64,000 nucleotides of DNA from Acanthaster planci. Taxonomy: Eukaryota > Echinodermata > Asteroidea > Valvatida > Acanthasteridae. The position numbers and the translations under genes are program-made. The notes beneath the pieces were generated by a model. It made no database searches. It worked only from the letters and a program-made list of their open reading frames with translations, and was not told the DNA's origin. Position 1 is the first letter of the stretch, and each line of letters begins with the position of its first letter. Location of the stretch: positions 245,346-309,345 of the forward strand of contig NW_019091446.1 of the NCBI RefSeq assembly GCF_001949145.1. The letters are read 5' to 3'. Of the stretch, positions 46,111 to 60,700 are shown piece after piece.

Positions 46111-49100
46111 ATGGCGACTGGAACTGGGTACGTACACGTATTTCGCTGGAATATTGACATAATTACGTCATTGGATCCACTGTTTCTCAATAGTATACAA
46201 TTTACATACCAGTGAAGTCTAGAGAAATAATCAAGAGGAAGAATGTGCAGAAAAAACTAACATCTTATGTGTTTTTTACTTACTTAGGATCAGAATTAGG
46301 CCTACCCTACAAAGTACATGTATCTCCAGACCTCCTTACACTGTTACATCACATTCACAAATGTCAGTGCCCTATTGTCTGATTGTCGAGTTGTCGGGGT
46401 TCATATACCATACTCACCTGTTCCTATAATAAGGAAACAACGTCCAATTTTACCAAACAACTGATATTTGCACCTGGAATACCCATTCCCTAATCCGACC
46501 AGGTATTCTTCAGTTGAATGTTGATACAGTTGAAGTGAAATTCAGACAACACCTGAACACACGCACCACACAACTGCTCAGTCAGGACCCGCCATTTTGT
46601 AGGGCCTATCCCATCAGCTGATACTTGAGGCACTTTTCAACTGTTCCATACAAACCACATTACTCCCTCTGGAAAGAAACCTGAAATTTTTTTTTGTTTT
46701 GTATTTGCATGCAATGTTCACTTTCCTTTATTCCTCAGTCGAGGCAGAACTTAAGCCCAGTCAAAACCTGTCCTTTTGTCACTTTCGCTTTTCATTTGAT
46801 GCATCTTACTTCCCAAAACTCTTGGGCAGTTCTGTATGGGAAATGCATGTGTGTATGCATGGACTGTGTTGATGTCATCCTTTTTACCCATAAATTCCCT
46901 GAAGAATCAAAACCCTGCCCTCTCTCTACAAAATTAACCTTTCAGTTCAGTGAAATAATGTCATTATCATCTACGTTGTACATGTACATGCACTTAAGCA
47001 AGTCTAAACACTTACATGTAAATCTAATACTTCCTCTATATAGGAAAGGGGTCCTGAAATTTACAATCCCCGTTATCATGGTTACTCATGTTGTTGGCCA
47101 TGTATCACAGGCCTAGTGTACATGTAAATGAGGCTACATGTACATGTATGGTTGTCAAAACATAACAGCGAGTGGGGTTTGATGCATTAACCCTCCTATG
47201 GTTTTACAGCACAAATGTGCACAAATGCCCACAGTCGCTGGTAGTCAGTCACATGTAGTTTCTATATGGAACTCAAACATGCACAGGTTCAGGGTGTACA
47301 CAGTAGGTTGTCAGCACAAAATGACCCAGGGTCTTTTGTGCAGTCCTCTTCACTGCATTTGGTTTACTGCACAATTATGCACATGAAACATGAAGCACAG
47401 TTCTTGGGAAGCACAAAAGTGCAATCTGATATTCCTGTGAGGGACAGTTAGTGCAGTGCACAACACTGTAATTGGTACTGTCCTCGAGGTTTCATTAAAG
47501 TTCAGTCAGGAATTGGCTTTGAGACTTTCAGTCCAATGAAATATAAATCCTCAGAAGTCAAGAATGACCAAAGGAAAATATCTTCTCACTGAGGAGTAGA
47601 ACTGCACATTTTAGTGAAGGAAATACATTGTAAGTCACCACTGAGAATGAACCTCACATGCCAAAATTACAGCAATACTTCCCTCCAGACCACCGAGCTC
47701 TTCACTGGTATTTTTTTCTAAACATCTGAGGTAATTATTGTACAGAGCCTCTGGAAACTCAGGACCAGTGCCAGATGAATTCCTACTGCAAATTATGAAA
47801 TAGTTTGAACAAAGCTTACTGCTTTTAATAGGTTCACGAAACACATTTCAAGACAAGGTTGATGTCGGGTGCAAAACTGGTGATGATTGGTGAAATTTTC
47901 AACTCTGTGCCAAACTTTGTCAATCCCAAGATTGACTTCAATCCGGGTCGAAATCAACCCTGCTTCAGACCAGGGCAGCCCCTTCCTCTTTAGTGGTTGA
48001 GATTTTTCAGTGGAGGTTGAAAACCATTAGTGCTCATCTCCAGGTTGAACTCGCCCTGATGAGTTCAGTTCGCATGAAACAGGTGTGGAACAATGCCAGT
48101 TTGAGCTCAATTGTGAAAAGGCCTTATGGCTGATCTGCTGTTGGTGTAAACTAATGACTTTATAATGTTGTCTTTTTCCAGTGGCAAAGATGAAGGAAGT
48201 TGGTGGGGAGGATGGATTGAAGCTGCTAAACAAAAGGTTGGAGCATAGTGTCATAGCTATGGAATGGACCCAGAACCAAGTTCTTAGGGGGCACGTATCA
48301 TTTGGGGGGGGTGTGTGAAAAGTTTTCATTTGCTTAATTTTTTTCTGAGGTGTTGGGCTTAAGTTTTGGACTAGCTACACAGTTGGGGTGGAAATGAAAT
48401 GAATTGATTCAAAACTGCAGGATTTTTTTTTGGAAAAAGAAATTTGCTTTGAGGGGGGGAGGGTTTGTGGCCTCATTCCTGTGGCCTCATTCCTCATGTC
48501 CTGTGGGTACAATTTGTTATTTCATTTGTTGAATATCCACAATGCAATTCCTGCTAGTTAAACTTTTAAAGTGAGGAATAATAGTGGTAATGAACACCTG
48601 CTCTGACCTGGAGCACAAGCACTTGTTGCTGTTGAAAGGCAGTTGGTTTAATGTGTCTTGCTGAATGTTGCTGAGATCATGAGTGTTCCACAAATGTTAC
48701 CAGCAAGAATAAATTAAAGGTTCCAAACATCAAGATTCTTAATAATAGTTACAAGTATATTATAGGGACTTTTTATCCTACTCACAGACTTAGACTTGAA
48801 ATGGGAGCTATTTAGCATGTACACTGCTTATTGGGTTCTTTCATACTGGGTGGATAGGAGTGTGGATGATTCATTGTGTATTGATATTATGTGGCAGTCG
48901 GCTGTTGCATTGGAGCAGATGAAGAAAGATCTGAATGAGTTTGGAAGCACCATACAGAGAGACACGTCCACTGCGGTTGCTTCGTCAGCTGGAGTCATCA
49001 GAGAGAGCTTAAATGTAAGTGCATGCAGAATACATGTACATGTATGCTCATCAGTGGGCCCACTTTTTGTAAATCTTTTATAACATGTCACCCACAAATT

Positions 49101-52100
49101 CTGTATCTTGGCTGGCCTAGAGCTAGTCGCACTTGCTGAGCATGGTCAAAAGAATTTTAGCCACTGTACTTGTGAATTTATTTTGTGAAGAGATGGTGTG
49201 GAAAAGTGTTTGTGAATCTTGGCAAATTTTGTATTTCTTGTACAATTTTGATTGTATTAAGATTACAATATTCAGTTTTTGCTTGAATCAAAGAGTCTGG
49301 AAGGGGTCTTTTAAAAAGAAATGTTTTATCTCGTGGTGTAGTAAAACTAGCCTTCCTTGGTGATCCATGGAGCAGTAAATGCTCTATGACCCCGCTCTAT
49401 CACCCCAGACAGGCTTGCCTCTGACCAGTTGGGTGCATGTGCCATGCCACATGCATTCGTGTCTCATGTGACCTGCGTGTGGGTATTTCAGGGATGTGCA
49501 TGGCACCCCTCCAATCAGAAGACAGGAATTTACTCATGATGTTTGTTACAGACAGCAGAAATCATGGATGGCATTGCGTGGACTACTTTAACTTTACTTT
49601 GGAAATTTATGTGTATGTGTGTGCATAATGACTGTATCATTGTAGTACTTTTAACAGATTGACAACTTGGGTGTTGTCACTGGCAGTGACGTTAAAAAGA
49701 ATGTGGATAGCCATTCGGAGTCAGATAAAGGAGTGGGGGGGTACATGCATACACTGGTTCCCAGCCCCTCCATTGGAATGTGTAGAGGGAACCAGTCTCG
49801 ATCCCTCGCATCATTGATATTAGTCATTACAATCTATTGCTCGTGGAGTGTTAACATGAAGGACAGTGACTTCTTTTCTAATAGCCAGAAGCCCATTCAC
49901 ATCTTTTCCCATGGTAACCAGTCGCATTTGTGCACACAGTCCCAACAGTAACGTAAACAGACATTCTAATGTTTTGGAAGATTTATCGTGGTTGCACTCA
50001 CCGACTCATTACTGTTGATTTCGTTTCAAGACTGAGCCCGATGAGTCTTCGACAAGTAGTCGCGTCAAGAAGGGCTTCTCTGATTGGCTGAGTGGACTGT
50101 CGGAAAGCCTTGCCCCAAAGAACCCTGGTATTGATGAGGAGACTCATCAGCCTGCCTCTTCTAAGACGTCTCATCACATCTTTGACAGGGCAAAGGTACA
50201 GTGGACATGTATTTCAGAAATAATGCAGACAGAAATTGAGCCCATCTCTAGTCCTTGTAAGTCCATCACAACTCATCCAGAATTAAGCCAAATCACCAGC
50301 TATTCTAGAAAACTGTGATAAAAGTATTCCTTTATTATTATTCATCCTTCGTGTGACTGGCCTTGCGAAAGGACTTTTGAAAGGAGTTATTCTAGACTTG
50401 ATTACAGCCCTGTGTAATCATGAGTGTATGTTCACATTGTTGCAACTTTAGCATGTTGTCTTTACTGTGGTGTTACAGGCTTGTCGGATTAAATTTTATT
50501 GACCTAAACTACATTGTTATCTGCTGCATTTAAGTCACGTGGTGGGCAGAAAGACTGACTTTTTATCATGTCACGTGCAATCACCAGTCTGGTTGGGTGA
50601 CTACAATTTGTATTGTACTCCTGACTGATAAATTCATCTCTGTGCTCTTTGGCTTTAAGTGCCTGGTACCGGTTCATAAAGGCAGTATTCAGTTATACTT
50701 GATTTGGATTAATCTGTTTTGTGTCTTTTAGATTTGTTCATTTTATGGGGTTTAATTAATTTAATTAATGTAGTTGTAAAGTAAACAGAATTGTCACTAA
50801 TTGTAAATGGGGTTCCCAATCTTTGAGCGTTTATCCTATTAGTAAGATGAGTCATTTCGTTGAAGCATTTCTGCTTATTTTCCATACAGGCTCGCCTTCA
50901 TTCAATGCAAATTGATGCAGGTACCTACTGCACTGACCCCGAGGGCCCGCCTCATGTCTATGAAGAGTGGCTACAGTCATTTGATATTGACAGATACAAA
51001 GGAGACATTTCTGAGTTACTGGTGGCAAACACTGATGTCCGAGCAATTTATACTAAGCTGGTAAGAAAATGAAAGAAATGACTACTTGAATTGAATTGAA
51101 GTGTTCTAAAACAGCTCTATGTCGGAGACACACAACCAATTACTCTGAGTGACCCCTTGTACGCCATCTACAGATGTATCCAAATGTAACAACACACAAA
51201 CCAACTTCATCGAATAGCTCTCCTACATTATTTTCCGTACATATTTATATGTGTCACATTCTAGTATTGTATATGTACTGTAGTTCTTTGGAAACAAACA
51301 TTTCTTGATTTATGTCGTGATGCATAGTGAGATCTTCATGGTTTAATAATCGCTCATATATTCACTTAAATGTATTGTGCTTGATATTTCTGCCAAATTT
51401 GAGTGGGATTGGAGTTGAAAAGTGATCAAAGTGACATCTAGAAAATTTTGTGCATAGACTTTTCAGGACATCCAGGGAAAGCCATTGACGGAGTAACAAA
51501 TGAATAGGACTGTAGTCAAGCTCATCACAAAGCCACACAAGTCTGTCTTAAGCCATCCAGTCTTGAGCCAAGCTATTCAAATGATGTTGAAGATTGTTCA
51601 TCTTGATATGATTGATCTGTGATTGGTCATTTGACCAAACTTGTGATGGACTTGAATGCAGCCTTGACAATTATCCGGTCAATTGAGATGAAGTTGTTGC
51701 TAATGCTTATCATACGCAGATGCTTTATCCGTTGTGTGTCCATGCTTTTGGATGATTCATGTAGGTACCTGCTGTTGTGTCTAATGCCGACTTCTGGGGA
51801 CGATACTTTTATAAAGTGCATCAGTTAGAGCAGGATGAAGCAAGGCGGACAGCCTTGAAAGAACGAGCTGAGATGACATCCTCACAGACATTTGATGAAG
51901 AGGAACTCCAGTGGGACGATGATGAAGGCAAGTCCACCAATCACAGTGTCCAAATTGTCACTGGGAACTGATGTAAACAACAATTTTTTATAGAGACACT
52001 GAGATACTGCTTGAAATGACAGCCTTCCATAGCTGTCCTGAGTATGTTATATTGAACTTTAAAGGATGGCCTCCTTGTATTGTGACAATGACTGTAAGGC

Positions 52101-53594
52101 ATTACCTGAAGCTTTCTGTACATCCAGCATTTTTCGGGCCTGATTAGGCTTTTGCTATGGGGATAGTCTTGGCCCAAGAATGGAATTGGATTATGTTTAT
52201 CTAAATGCATTGCTGTTTCTTAGTATAGCAGCGATCCCTGGTGCTGGCAGGCATAAGCAAACAGCACCTGTAGTAGAAGGCCCTGTAAAGTCTTGGCCAT
52301 TCCTGCTGGGCTTCTGAAAAGTTACAAGCATAAATACCTTGTGTATCTTAAGTACCGTAAATAATACCATATGTGCGGCGTATAATGCTTATATATAAAG
52401 CCTACAGGCAAGCCTGTCTAGACCCCCACATTCTTGTCATGATTGACATGCGCGCTTGAGGCATGCTCTGTATTTTTTTGATTGGTCAGCCAGACTTACC
52501 AAGACAGGATGGGGTTCAGCTTGTTGATAGTGCCTGCTGCCAAGTGGCACTGGCCAGGTCTTGGACCAAAACTGCCGTTCGGGGCAACACTGACCATTTG
52601 TAGTTGCTGACAGAACACTTTGTACATTTACGCCCTTAAATTTTGCTTTTTTATTCTTACAGAGGACTTGTCTGCTGCATTGAATGCTCACGAGTGCAGA
52701 AGCAGTCCTGTGAAACAGCCACACACTGATGACAGAGTAGCAGGTCAACCGACAAATAGGGCTTTAGCTGAGCTACGCGAACATCCACAATCTAGCCATG
52801 GAGGTGAAGATGAAGAAGCCGTGATTACAGCCACTGCAACTCAGGCTGATCTACCTTGCCAACAACAGCAACCACCAACACAGGAACTGTACACCAAGCC
52901 AGCGGATCAGGATGACCAAACAACATCAAGGACATCTCTCTTTGAACAGATCAGTGGTGTAGGAGACCCGTCTCAAGAACATGATTCAGTGGTCTTAGAC
53001 TCAAGTGAAGAAAATGATTCCAAAGATGCACCGACGCAAAGAGAAGACGCTGAGAATATGGAATTGTCAGATGAATGTGGAGAGGACGAGGACTTAATAG
53101 AATCTAAAGAGAGTAATGAAGCCCAAGATACAAAAGGTAGGAGTGCAGATGGGGATGCATTGGTGATACAGGTTTCTTCTGAGGAGACTCCGATTGAGAA
53201 AAAGACGTCACCATCTGGATCAGATGCAAGCAATAAAGGTAAGGCTGTCTGCATTAGAAAGACGTCTCAAACTTCTCAAACCTCAAATTTCATTTAACTT
53301 GTGCCAAACCCATAAAGTCTGTGCCTTGCTCAACTAGAAGATATTCCATACATTTATACATTTCATGAACAGGACTTCAGCATGAAAATGGGAATTGACA
53401 AGGAAAAATTCAATAAGTGCCCGCTTTTTATGCTTTCAGATTCCAGTCTGAGTGATGATTGGGAGAAGGACTTTGACGACATTGATGTGACTGATGAAGA
53501 CCTGGCAGCAGCAGCCTACAAGACAAAAACGCAGCCCAGCGATGCCAATGATGATGACGACGATGACCTAGATGACTGGGAGAGCTGGGAATAG
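46111..53594 (+). CDS. BSDC1: BSD domain-containing protein 1
   Basis: Eight exons, 46111-46127, 48182-48236, 48898-49014, 50031-50195, 50890-51060, 51765-51927, 52663-53238 and 53440-53594 (TAG), join in phase to 472 residues. The order matches human BSDC1 (about 430 aa): a Trp-rich start (GSWWGGWIEAAKQK), a helical segment ALEQMKKDLNEFGSTIQRDT, KKGFSDWLSGLSESLAP, then the BSD region (about 129-205: GTYCTDPEGPPHVYEEWL, GDISELLVANTDVRAIYTKL, DFWGRYFYKVHQLEQDEARR). A long low-complexity acidic exon 7 and a C terminus SDDWEKDFDDID...DDWESWE follow. BSD domains take their name from BTF2-like factors, synapse-associated proteins and DOS2-like proteins; the exact role of BSDC1 is poorly known. The ATG is in an aacATGg context after a CpG-rich stretch. 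Exon 6 uses a GC donor (AG|gcaagt). The exon 2 donor (AAG|gttgga) is weak. Confidence 0.96.
51928..52662 (+). other. BSDC1: GC-AG intron of BSDC1
   Basis: Exon 6 ends GATGAAG and the intron starts gcaagt. It ends ttattcttacag. Only this junction keeps the frame (G|AG GAC TTG, Glu-Asp-Leu). GCAAGT after AG is the known consensus of GC-type donors, so it is more likely a genuine GC-AG intron than an error. Confidence 0.8.
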
Positions 53595-56500
53595 ACAGGG
53601 TTGGCACACATCGAAGCCTGTTGCATTCTCCATGTACCAACAACACTCTGCCAAGAACTATCTTTGCCCATGTCTGTAATCAATTCAGCTGAATGAGGTG
53701 CAAAAGAACTGCTTACATACAAGGAGACATGGAGAGTGTAGCAGTTACGTGTGTATACTTATGGAAATACAAAGTACATATAAATGCAACAAGCTGTACC
53801 GTTGGTAGGGTGAGGGGGGAAGGTTACACAATTGACTGACTTTGATCATGGAACTAATGAGATAAAGTACAAATGATACATGAAAGAACTGTCTAGGGGT
53901 GATTTACAATACTGCTTAATTGGTGTTAGAGGGCTCAAACAATTGCGGAATTCCATTACATAGCTGTCACTCGTCAGCTCGGAATCATTCTACCTTGTCC
54001 CCACTTTCATAGCCACCTCCTTGTCACTGCATGGGACTTAGTCATTTATACATATGGTCATTTCCCTTCTTGTCAATCGCATTCACTGGTGGTCCTCCGT
54101 CTTTGCATTGATATGCAAGTAGCGCTTTGCGTAGTTGCCAGCGCTTGGTAAATAGCCAGCAAGTTGGAAATCAAACTTGTGGGGATAAATGACAGGGGGT
54201 ACACTGTATTGTGAATCACCTCTGCTCACAGCTGGGTTGGCAAGGTCATTTCTCTCTTACCAGCAGAAGGGCGGGTGCACTTCCTGTATTAGACCACTGC
54301 TGTGCAATCTGTGAGCTTCATTTTTGGGTTGGTGGAGCAAACTTACCACCAACCATGCAGGTTGGAAGAGGTTACAGCCAAAAGCTTGCAGCATTGGAAT
54401 CACATTAACAGATCAAGGAATCTGAATGAAATAAAATGGCAAGCATTAATCACAAACAATGATTCAAAAAGTTATTACTCACAAATATTCTTGTTTTTAT
54501 AATGTTTATTTATAACTATCATTTTGTCTAACTGTAATTAGTTTGATAATGAACATGATGAATTACATGCACATGTTCCTGATCACTTACAATATGCTTA
54601 GTAAGAGTCCTGAAGTTCTTTGGATATGGTGTTAGAGATAAAGCAATAAACCGTTTGCAAGTTAAATTAGAAAAAAATTTGGTACACTGAGTTATATGAT
54701 TAAACATAAACATGACAACTTGAATTTCCCACTCTAAAGTCACTATCGCTATACCTTGTGATTTGGGGCAAGCTTTTGCATAGTGACCACCATCTCTGGA
54801 ATGGACTGGTTCCTTTGTGCCCTTCTTATCCATTGAGAAGAGTGTATTGGTGCAGGGTATCTTTTATGGTACTAAGCAAAAGCTTGCCCAGAACCAAGAG
54901 GTACATGTATAGTGTCTTTAGTATGGAGAATTCAAACTGTTATATTTATGTGAATTTAAAGAACTTGATGTACCAGATGTTATTCAAATTTAACTCACAA
55001 AAGGCTTATTGTATCTGCCTTAAGCTGCACCTGTTATGCAAGTATGCATACAATGTACATGTGTCCCCCCTCTATCTCCCCCTCTGGCTGGGCTCAATAG
55101 ATTTGCCAGTTTATGGTTTGAATTGAAGGAAAGTAAGAGGAGGACATTCGCAGCTGCAGAAATTCTCTCTTGAAAGAAACACTTGGAAGATTTTATTTCC
55201 AATGTGCACAATGACTGAGCAAAGATGTAACACCTGGCAAGACAGTGTGGAACATCAGGTTAAGACGTACATACTCTTGCTAATGTGACAAAACGTGAAA
55301 CTTTAAAATATAGTTGGAATGGATATTAAGTTACCAGTATCTTCAACTTTTAAGGGCCTTATTTAAAGGTATTTTAGGATTATTTTTAATTTTGCTTCAA
55401 CATTCTTATGTTTTCATGTCAAATACCAGTAAATGGTCAAGAGTTAGGACAAGTTAAAATAAGTTAAATGTATGTATTACATCTTTTTATCATCTGTAAC
55501 GAAATTGCTACTTTTCCTCCAACAAGTACAGTATTAAACTGTACAAGCGGTACAAGGAATGATTTATAAGTCCATGGTTCAAGGTGCAAGGAGATGAGTA
55601 AAACAGTTCTCACTACCTTCACCTACAGTCCAACTCTTTGAATGATTACACAAGAAGTTTCAACTTCATAACTGTTGTAGTACTGCTGTTTGAAATAACT
55701 AACATTTAGGAGTCAGTACTTGTTGAGGCATTGACGGACCTTTCCTAGGCAAGGGTCATCTCCCAGGAAGGCCTGTCACTGTCTCCTACATGTCAGTTAT
55801 CTGAAACAACAAAAATACGCCTTTGTGCATAATCAATCAAAGAGTTGAACTGTATGTGAATGTATGTAGTTGTATGTATGACCCACGCACACCTCTTCTG
55901 CAGTTATGAAAACAATGTCAACATAATTTGTTTTTACTGTTCATAATACTTACAACAGAAAGCCGTGTCTCAGTGGGCTTTTTATCTCCACAAGATGTTG
56001 CCACAAGGAAATATTCTCAGCAAAAATAACCATAATGTGTTAGCAAATAGGCCCTTTGAAACTTCGTGTAGAAATCATCGACATGGGAGACAGAAATTTC
56101 TATTTCTGAATTAAGACAGTTTTTTTTCATCTGTTCTTGTTAATGCACATAAAATGTAATGCCATCAACTAGAAGGAATGCAGGGAACATTGAAATTTGC
56201 AATCAGATACATTTGTTGACAAAACAGTTGCACATATTCTACATGTAGATAGATAGGGCAATCTAAGCTTCAGAATTGAATGTACACTAGTTGCCCCGAA
56301 TGAAACCACAGAAGTTAGGCTCCCTAGGGTTAAAGTACAAGTGTATTTATTCTTTTAATAGATGTGGAGACTTCTTTCTATGATACCATCAGTTGTAAAA
56401 ACAGCTTTACATGTACCATGTCATAGAAAAAAAAAGTTTACGTGTACACCAGTTTTTGTGGGTATATGGATAATATTCTCGAGCATGGCGAGGGCACTTC

Positions 56501-57700
56501 AGCACACCTCCCTCAAAATTTTCTTTTTTTAACTGAAAAAAGGGGAAACTCTAAAGAGACAAAAAGGGAGGAATGGGGATGGAAAAGTTGCTTTATAATA
56601 CCTGACATTGACCCCTTCCACCGTTAATGGTTTGTCAGTTTGCTGCCGAGTAATACACCCCCCCCCCCAAAAAATCCTGGCATTAACTATAATCATTGTA
56701 GCTTATCATATTTAGCTTGGTTAAAGATGTACGGCAGTACTGACTCCCAAAGATATGAACATGTAACTTATCACTGGATGGCAACTCTTGTATATGTATA
56801 TGATTATCACACCAAGAAAGTGGAGTTCTTTGAGAGTGGGGTATGTATTTCTTATGTTGCCCATGTTATCTCGTAAATTAATTTTTGATGTAAAAATGTG
56901 TACAAATATATGTATATACAATAAAGCTTCAAATAAAGTGGTCGAATGTCAGTTGCCTCTAATGCATTCAAATGATCAGGTGTGCTTCGCAACTTTGTTA
57001 ATCTGGTAAGTGCACGTAGCAACATTTATGAGTTACGCAGGGGTAGCCCTTGTTAACCTCAGCATCTGCCAGAGAGCATACTGCATCAACATTTGGTAGC
57101 CCAAGATAACTGACTGTGTGCATCTGTAGAGCTTACATTTACAGAATGGCAGAGTTAGAGAAAATACATGCAAAGCCTTAGAAATGGCAAAATCGGCCAT
57201 GGTCAGGGGACCCTCATATTTTTAATAGCGTAGTAATACAGAATGACCTATGTGCATTCAACACTAATGAATTGGAAAGTTAACGTGCAATGGCCAACAC
57301 ACACTATACATTGTGATGGCTACTGTAAATGATTTTAAGCCTTCCAAGAAATATTAAATGGACTGAATGCAGCATCACTTCCATGGCTGTGCATCAGAAG
57401 CATTGACAACTTCTGATCCCACAAAGGGAATACGAGTGACATGAATATTTGGCGCTGGTGCTTTGAGGAAAAGGTGTGGCTGTTATCTTCTAAACGATCA
57501 ATCTGTCCCTATTTGAAGCATCCCCTTTTTGGCAAAGAAGACAGGTTGGTGTGAAATGGTTCATCTGAGAATGCGGACAAATGCAGACTGTATTTTTCTT
57601 TTGACGAGTGCCGAGGGCGTACTGTGCACATGTAGTTAGTTCCAACCAAAGGACCATTATTGCTACTTGAAAGCATACAGCCATCCCTTAAGTAAATTCA
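53595..57700. other. BSDC1 3' UTR and downstream DNA
   Basis: After the stop there are plus-strand AATAAA hexamers at 54430-54435 and 54645-54650 that could end BSDC1. A further AATAAA near 56921 lies in AT-rich DNA. A C run of about 11-13 occurs near 56658. No other exon was recognised on either strand. Confidence 0.4.
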
Positions 57701-60700
57701 ACAAACACAATAAACATTGACAGGCTCTGCTCACAACAATCTGAACTTTTTATATTATTTTTAATACAACATGCATGATAAATTATTTGAGATGATGCTT
57801 GTACATTCTAAAAGATCAGTTACAACTTCACAGGCTAAAGATTTGTAAAAACTATACATTTTATTTATAATGAATAAATCCCCTGCCACTGTTGGCAATC
57901 AAAATATAAACCCAATTTACAGCCAATACAAGACTAGCTTTTTAGAATGTTGCTTTACTTATTTTTAATACTTTTCTATTGCACACTGAATGCAGAACTG
58001 GATGCTTTAGAACTGCTATCACATAATATCACAAAATACTCTAATTTGGCACCACATGATGTGAAATGACTTTTTGAAATTTTAAACTATAAAGTACGCA
58101 TTTGTTCACATTTACGAAGGCTTTATACAGATGTTCATATACTGTGCCTACTTGATTCATCCCCCAAGTGTTTCAAGAGTTTGTTCAGTTTGAAATAATT
58201 TATCCATGACAGGACAAAGTTGGAAAATTTAAGTAAAAAATAATGTAAGGTGCAAATATTCTGTAGAACAGCCAAGTTTTTCTGCTTAAAGTTGTTAATC
58301 ACTAAAAAGAGGGAAAAAATGCTAAAAATGATTGAGCAACAGATTCATTTTTAATCAATCTAATCAATCTTAGTATTTTTTGGCTTTGCACTACTGAAGC
58401 AAACCAGCCTGAAAGGGGCGCCATGTGACCACTATGCGCAATTTTGTATCACAGGCCACACGATCTGTAACAACTTTATTAAAGGTTTAAACATCCACTA
58501 TCCACTGGACTGTTTTGGCAGTATATCATTCCAAACAAACCTGTTAAAAAAACAGCACAGGTCACAGTTGCTTAAGGAGCAACACTAAAGTAACAGGTTT
58601 TGTACTTTCTACCATTTTTCCCCCAATATCTCTTACATGTATATCACAGCCTGCCTAAAAGAGGTTAAAAAGTTTCAACACCCAGCATGACACCAAATGC
58701 AGAAGTCAAATTGTGCTTACATGTCAGTAAGGAAAAAACCCCAAACACATACGACATGGCACTGCATTGTGGGTAACATTGCTTGTTTACCTTGAATTCT
58801 TTCTATTCCCATCAATCTCACAGTCAGAAAAGGCCTGACGTGTGGCCCAACAAAAGAAAATGACTGCCAAGTTGTCAGACTCACTTATGAAAAAAATACC
58901 TTTTTAAAAATCTTGCATCAATGAGCCATGTCCATTTTTCCCTCACATCATGCTCGTTTTCATCAGAATGACAAACTGAGTCATAGTCAAAGTGAAGAAT
59001 TCAGTTTCCAATGCAAACAGACTAACTGAATTTTTTTGTCAACTCATTTTGTGGGAACCAGTCACACTTTACATACATAAGTCATGTCATTTTGTAATAG
59101 GAAAGGGTGTTGATCCTCTTCAGATTTTAATTTTTTGGGGGGTTTCATTTGGAGTTATTACCAGACAAAGCCGTGTTGCAAGCATGACTGGACCAAACTC
59201 AATGCATTCAAATAGGAAGAAAAATTGGAAATTGTCACACTGCCCACATTTGTTTCCTAAATACTCTTCAGTGCAATTTTAGACTAACATTCCTGAGATA
59301 AAAAGCACTATTTGCTACAATCAATTGCACTTTTGAAGCAGCTCAGAATCATCAGTTGAGAGTCCCATTAGAAATTAAAGTCAGTTATCCTCCCTGGGAC
59401 TTGGATTCATTTGGGTTTAATCCGGTCTAATGTCAATGATAACATCTTGAGTTTAAAGTATATCTAGATTTACTCCCTCATTCAATATAAAGTCTAATCA
59501 GTAGAAAATGCATACAGGGTATATTCACCAAAAAAATATGCCAATTTGTGTCCAATTTCAACATATTTTATAATATAAATATAACTGTACACGAATATCT
59601 GAAAATGTGTTAATATGCAAATTATGAAGAAATAAGTGAAGTCACACTGCATCTCAATAATCTAGTTGACTGCTCTAATGCACTACATTTTGAACTGGCA
59701 CAATAAAGGACGTGCATTAACTTCCTCTGTAACATGTGGTCAATATCACAGAGCTTCTTACATTTAAATACCACATAATATTATACAGGTGTATTATTCA
59801 CGAGATAACGCTCGCATTATTGCACAATCACAGGTACTACAGAAACATCCTCATCAGTTGAAACTGTACAAGATGACGAAACACAAAAAGGGGTTCACAC
59901 CTCCCCTTGTCTGATTGACCCTTGACCCCTCCTAGGGTTTCCATTGATCAAATTACGCTGAAAAGAACCCAAAAAAATTAAAATTTTCCTGACTCTCCAT
60001 TCTCTTGGCAGGTTACCTGTACCAAAGCCCATGAGTATTTTGACACTGTCTCCTGGCTACAGGTAGATACACCTTTTACAATTTACAAGTGGTATATAGC
60101 TACATGTACTCTAGGTCACTGCATCAAAAGCTGATGACAGGATTGAAACCTGCAGTATTCCAAGACAAAGGGAGTAGAGCTCTTAAATACCTACTTGATC
60201 TTGCCACGATGAAAATGTGAGACAATGCAAGGCAATGCAATGAAGACGTAAACACAAAGGAAGAAATTCCAAGCCTTGTAAGACTGCACAGTGTATCTTC
60301 ACTGTATGACAATGCAGACTCTGTACCATGGCAACGACTTCCCATGTGCAAGTGCAAACTGCATGGATGCTTATTACTGGAAATATCAAAATGTCTGCTG
60401 CTTAGCAGAAGGGTAACATTAAGAGAAATCAACTAAGCACCTCACTGCCAGGCACAAGGTGACATACAGTGTTACAAAATGAAGTTTTCATAGTTGGTGT
60501 AGTGTGACGGACACTTAACAGTACATCAGACAAGTCAAGGTCCACTGTTTTTCCTGGCAGTATGTGCATGTAAGCTGCCCTGCAAAACATCGCAGTGAAC
60601 ATCACCTATACAGTCTGTCTGAGGAAAAGTCACAGACCCAAATAAATAAATGAGGGTCTACACAGTGCCGTCTAATCTTTGCCATGTACATGTAAGCTGG

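Noticed and set aside
52973-53254. Serine-rich 93-codon minus-strand ORF
   Set aside because: Antisense of the acidic BSDC1 exon 7.
60124-60432. 102-codon minus-strand ORF
   Set aside because: No recognisable motif, overlapping frames equally open, no splice signals.
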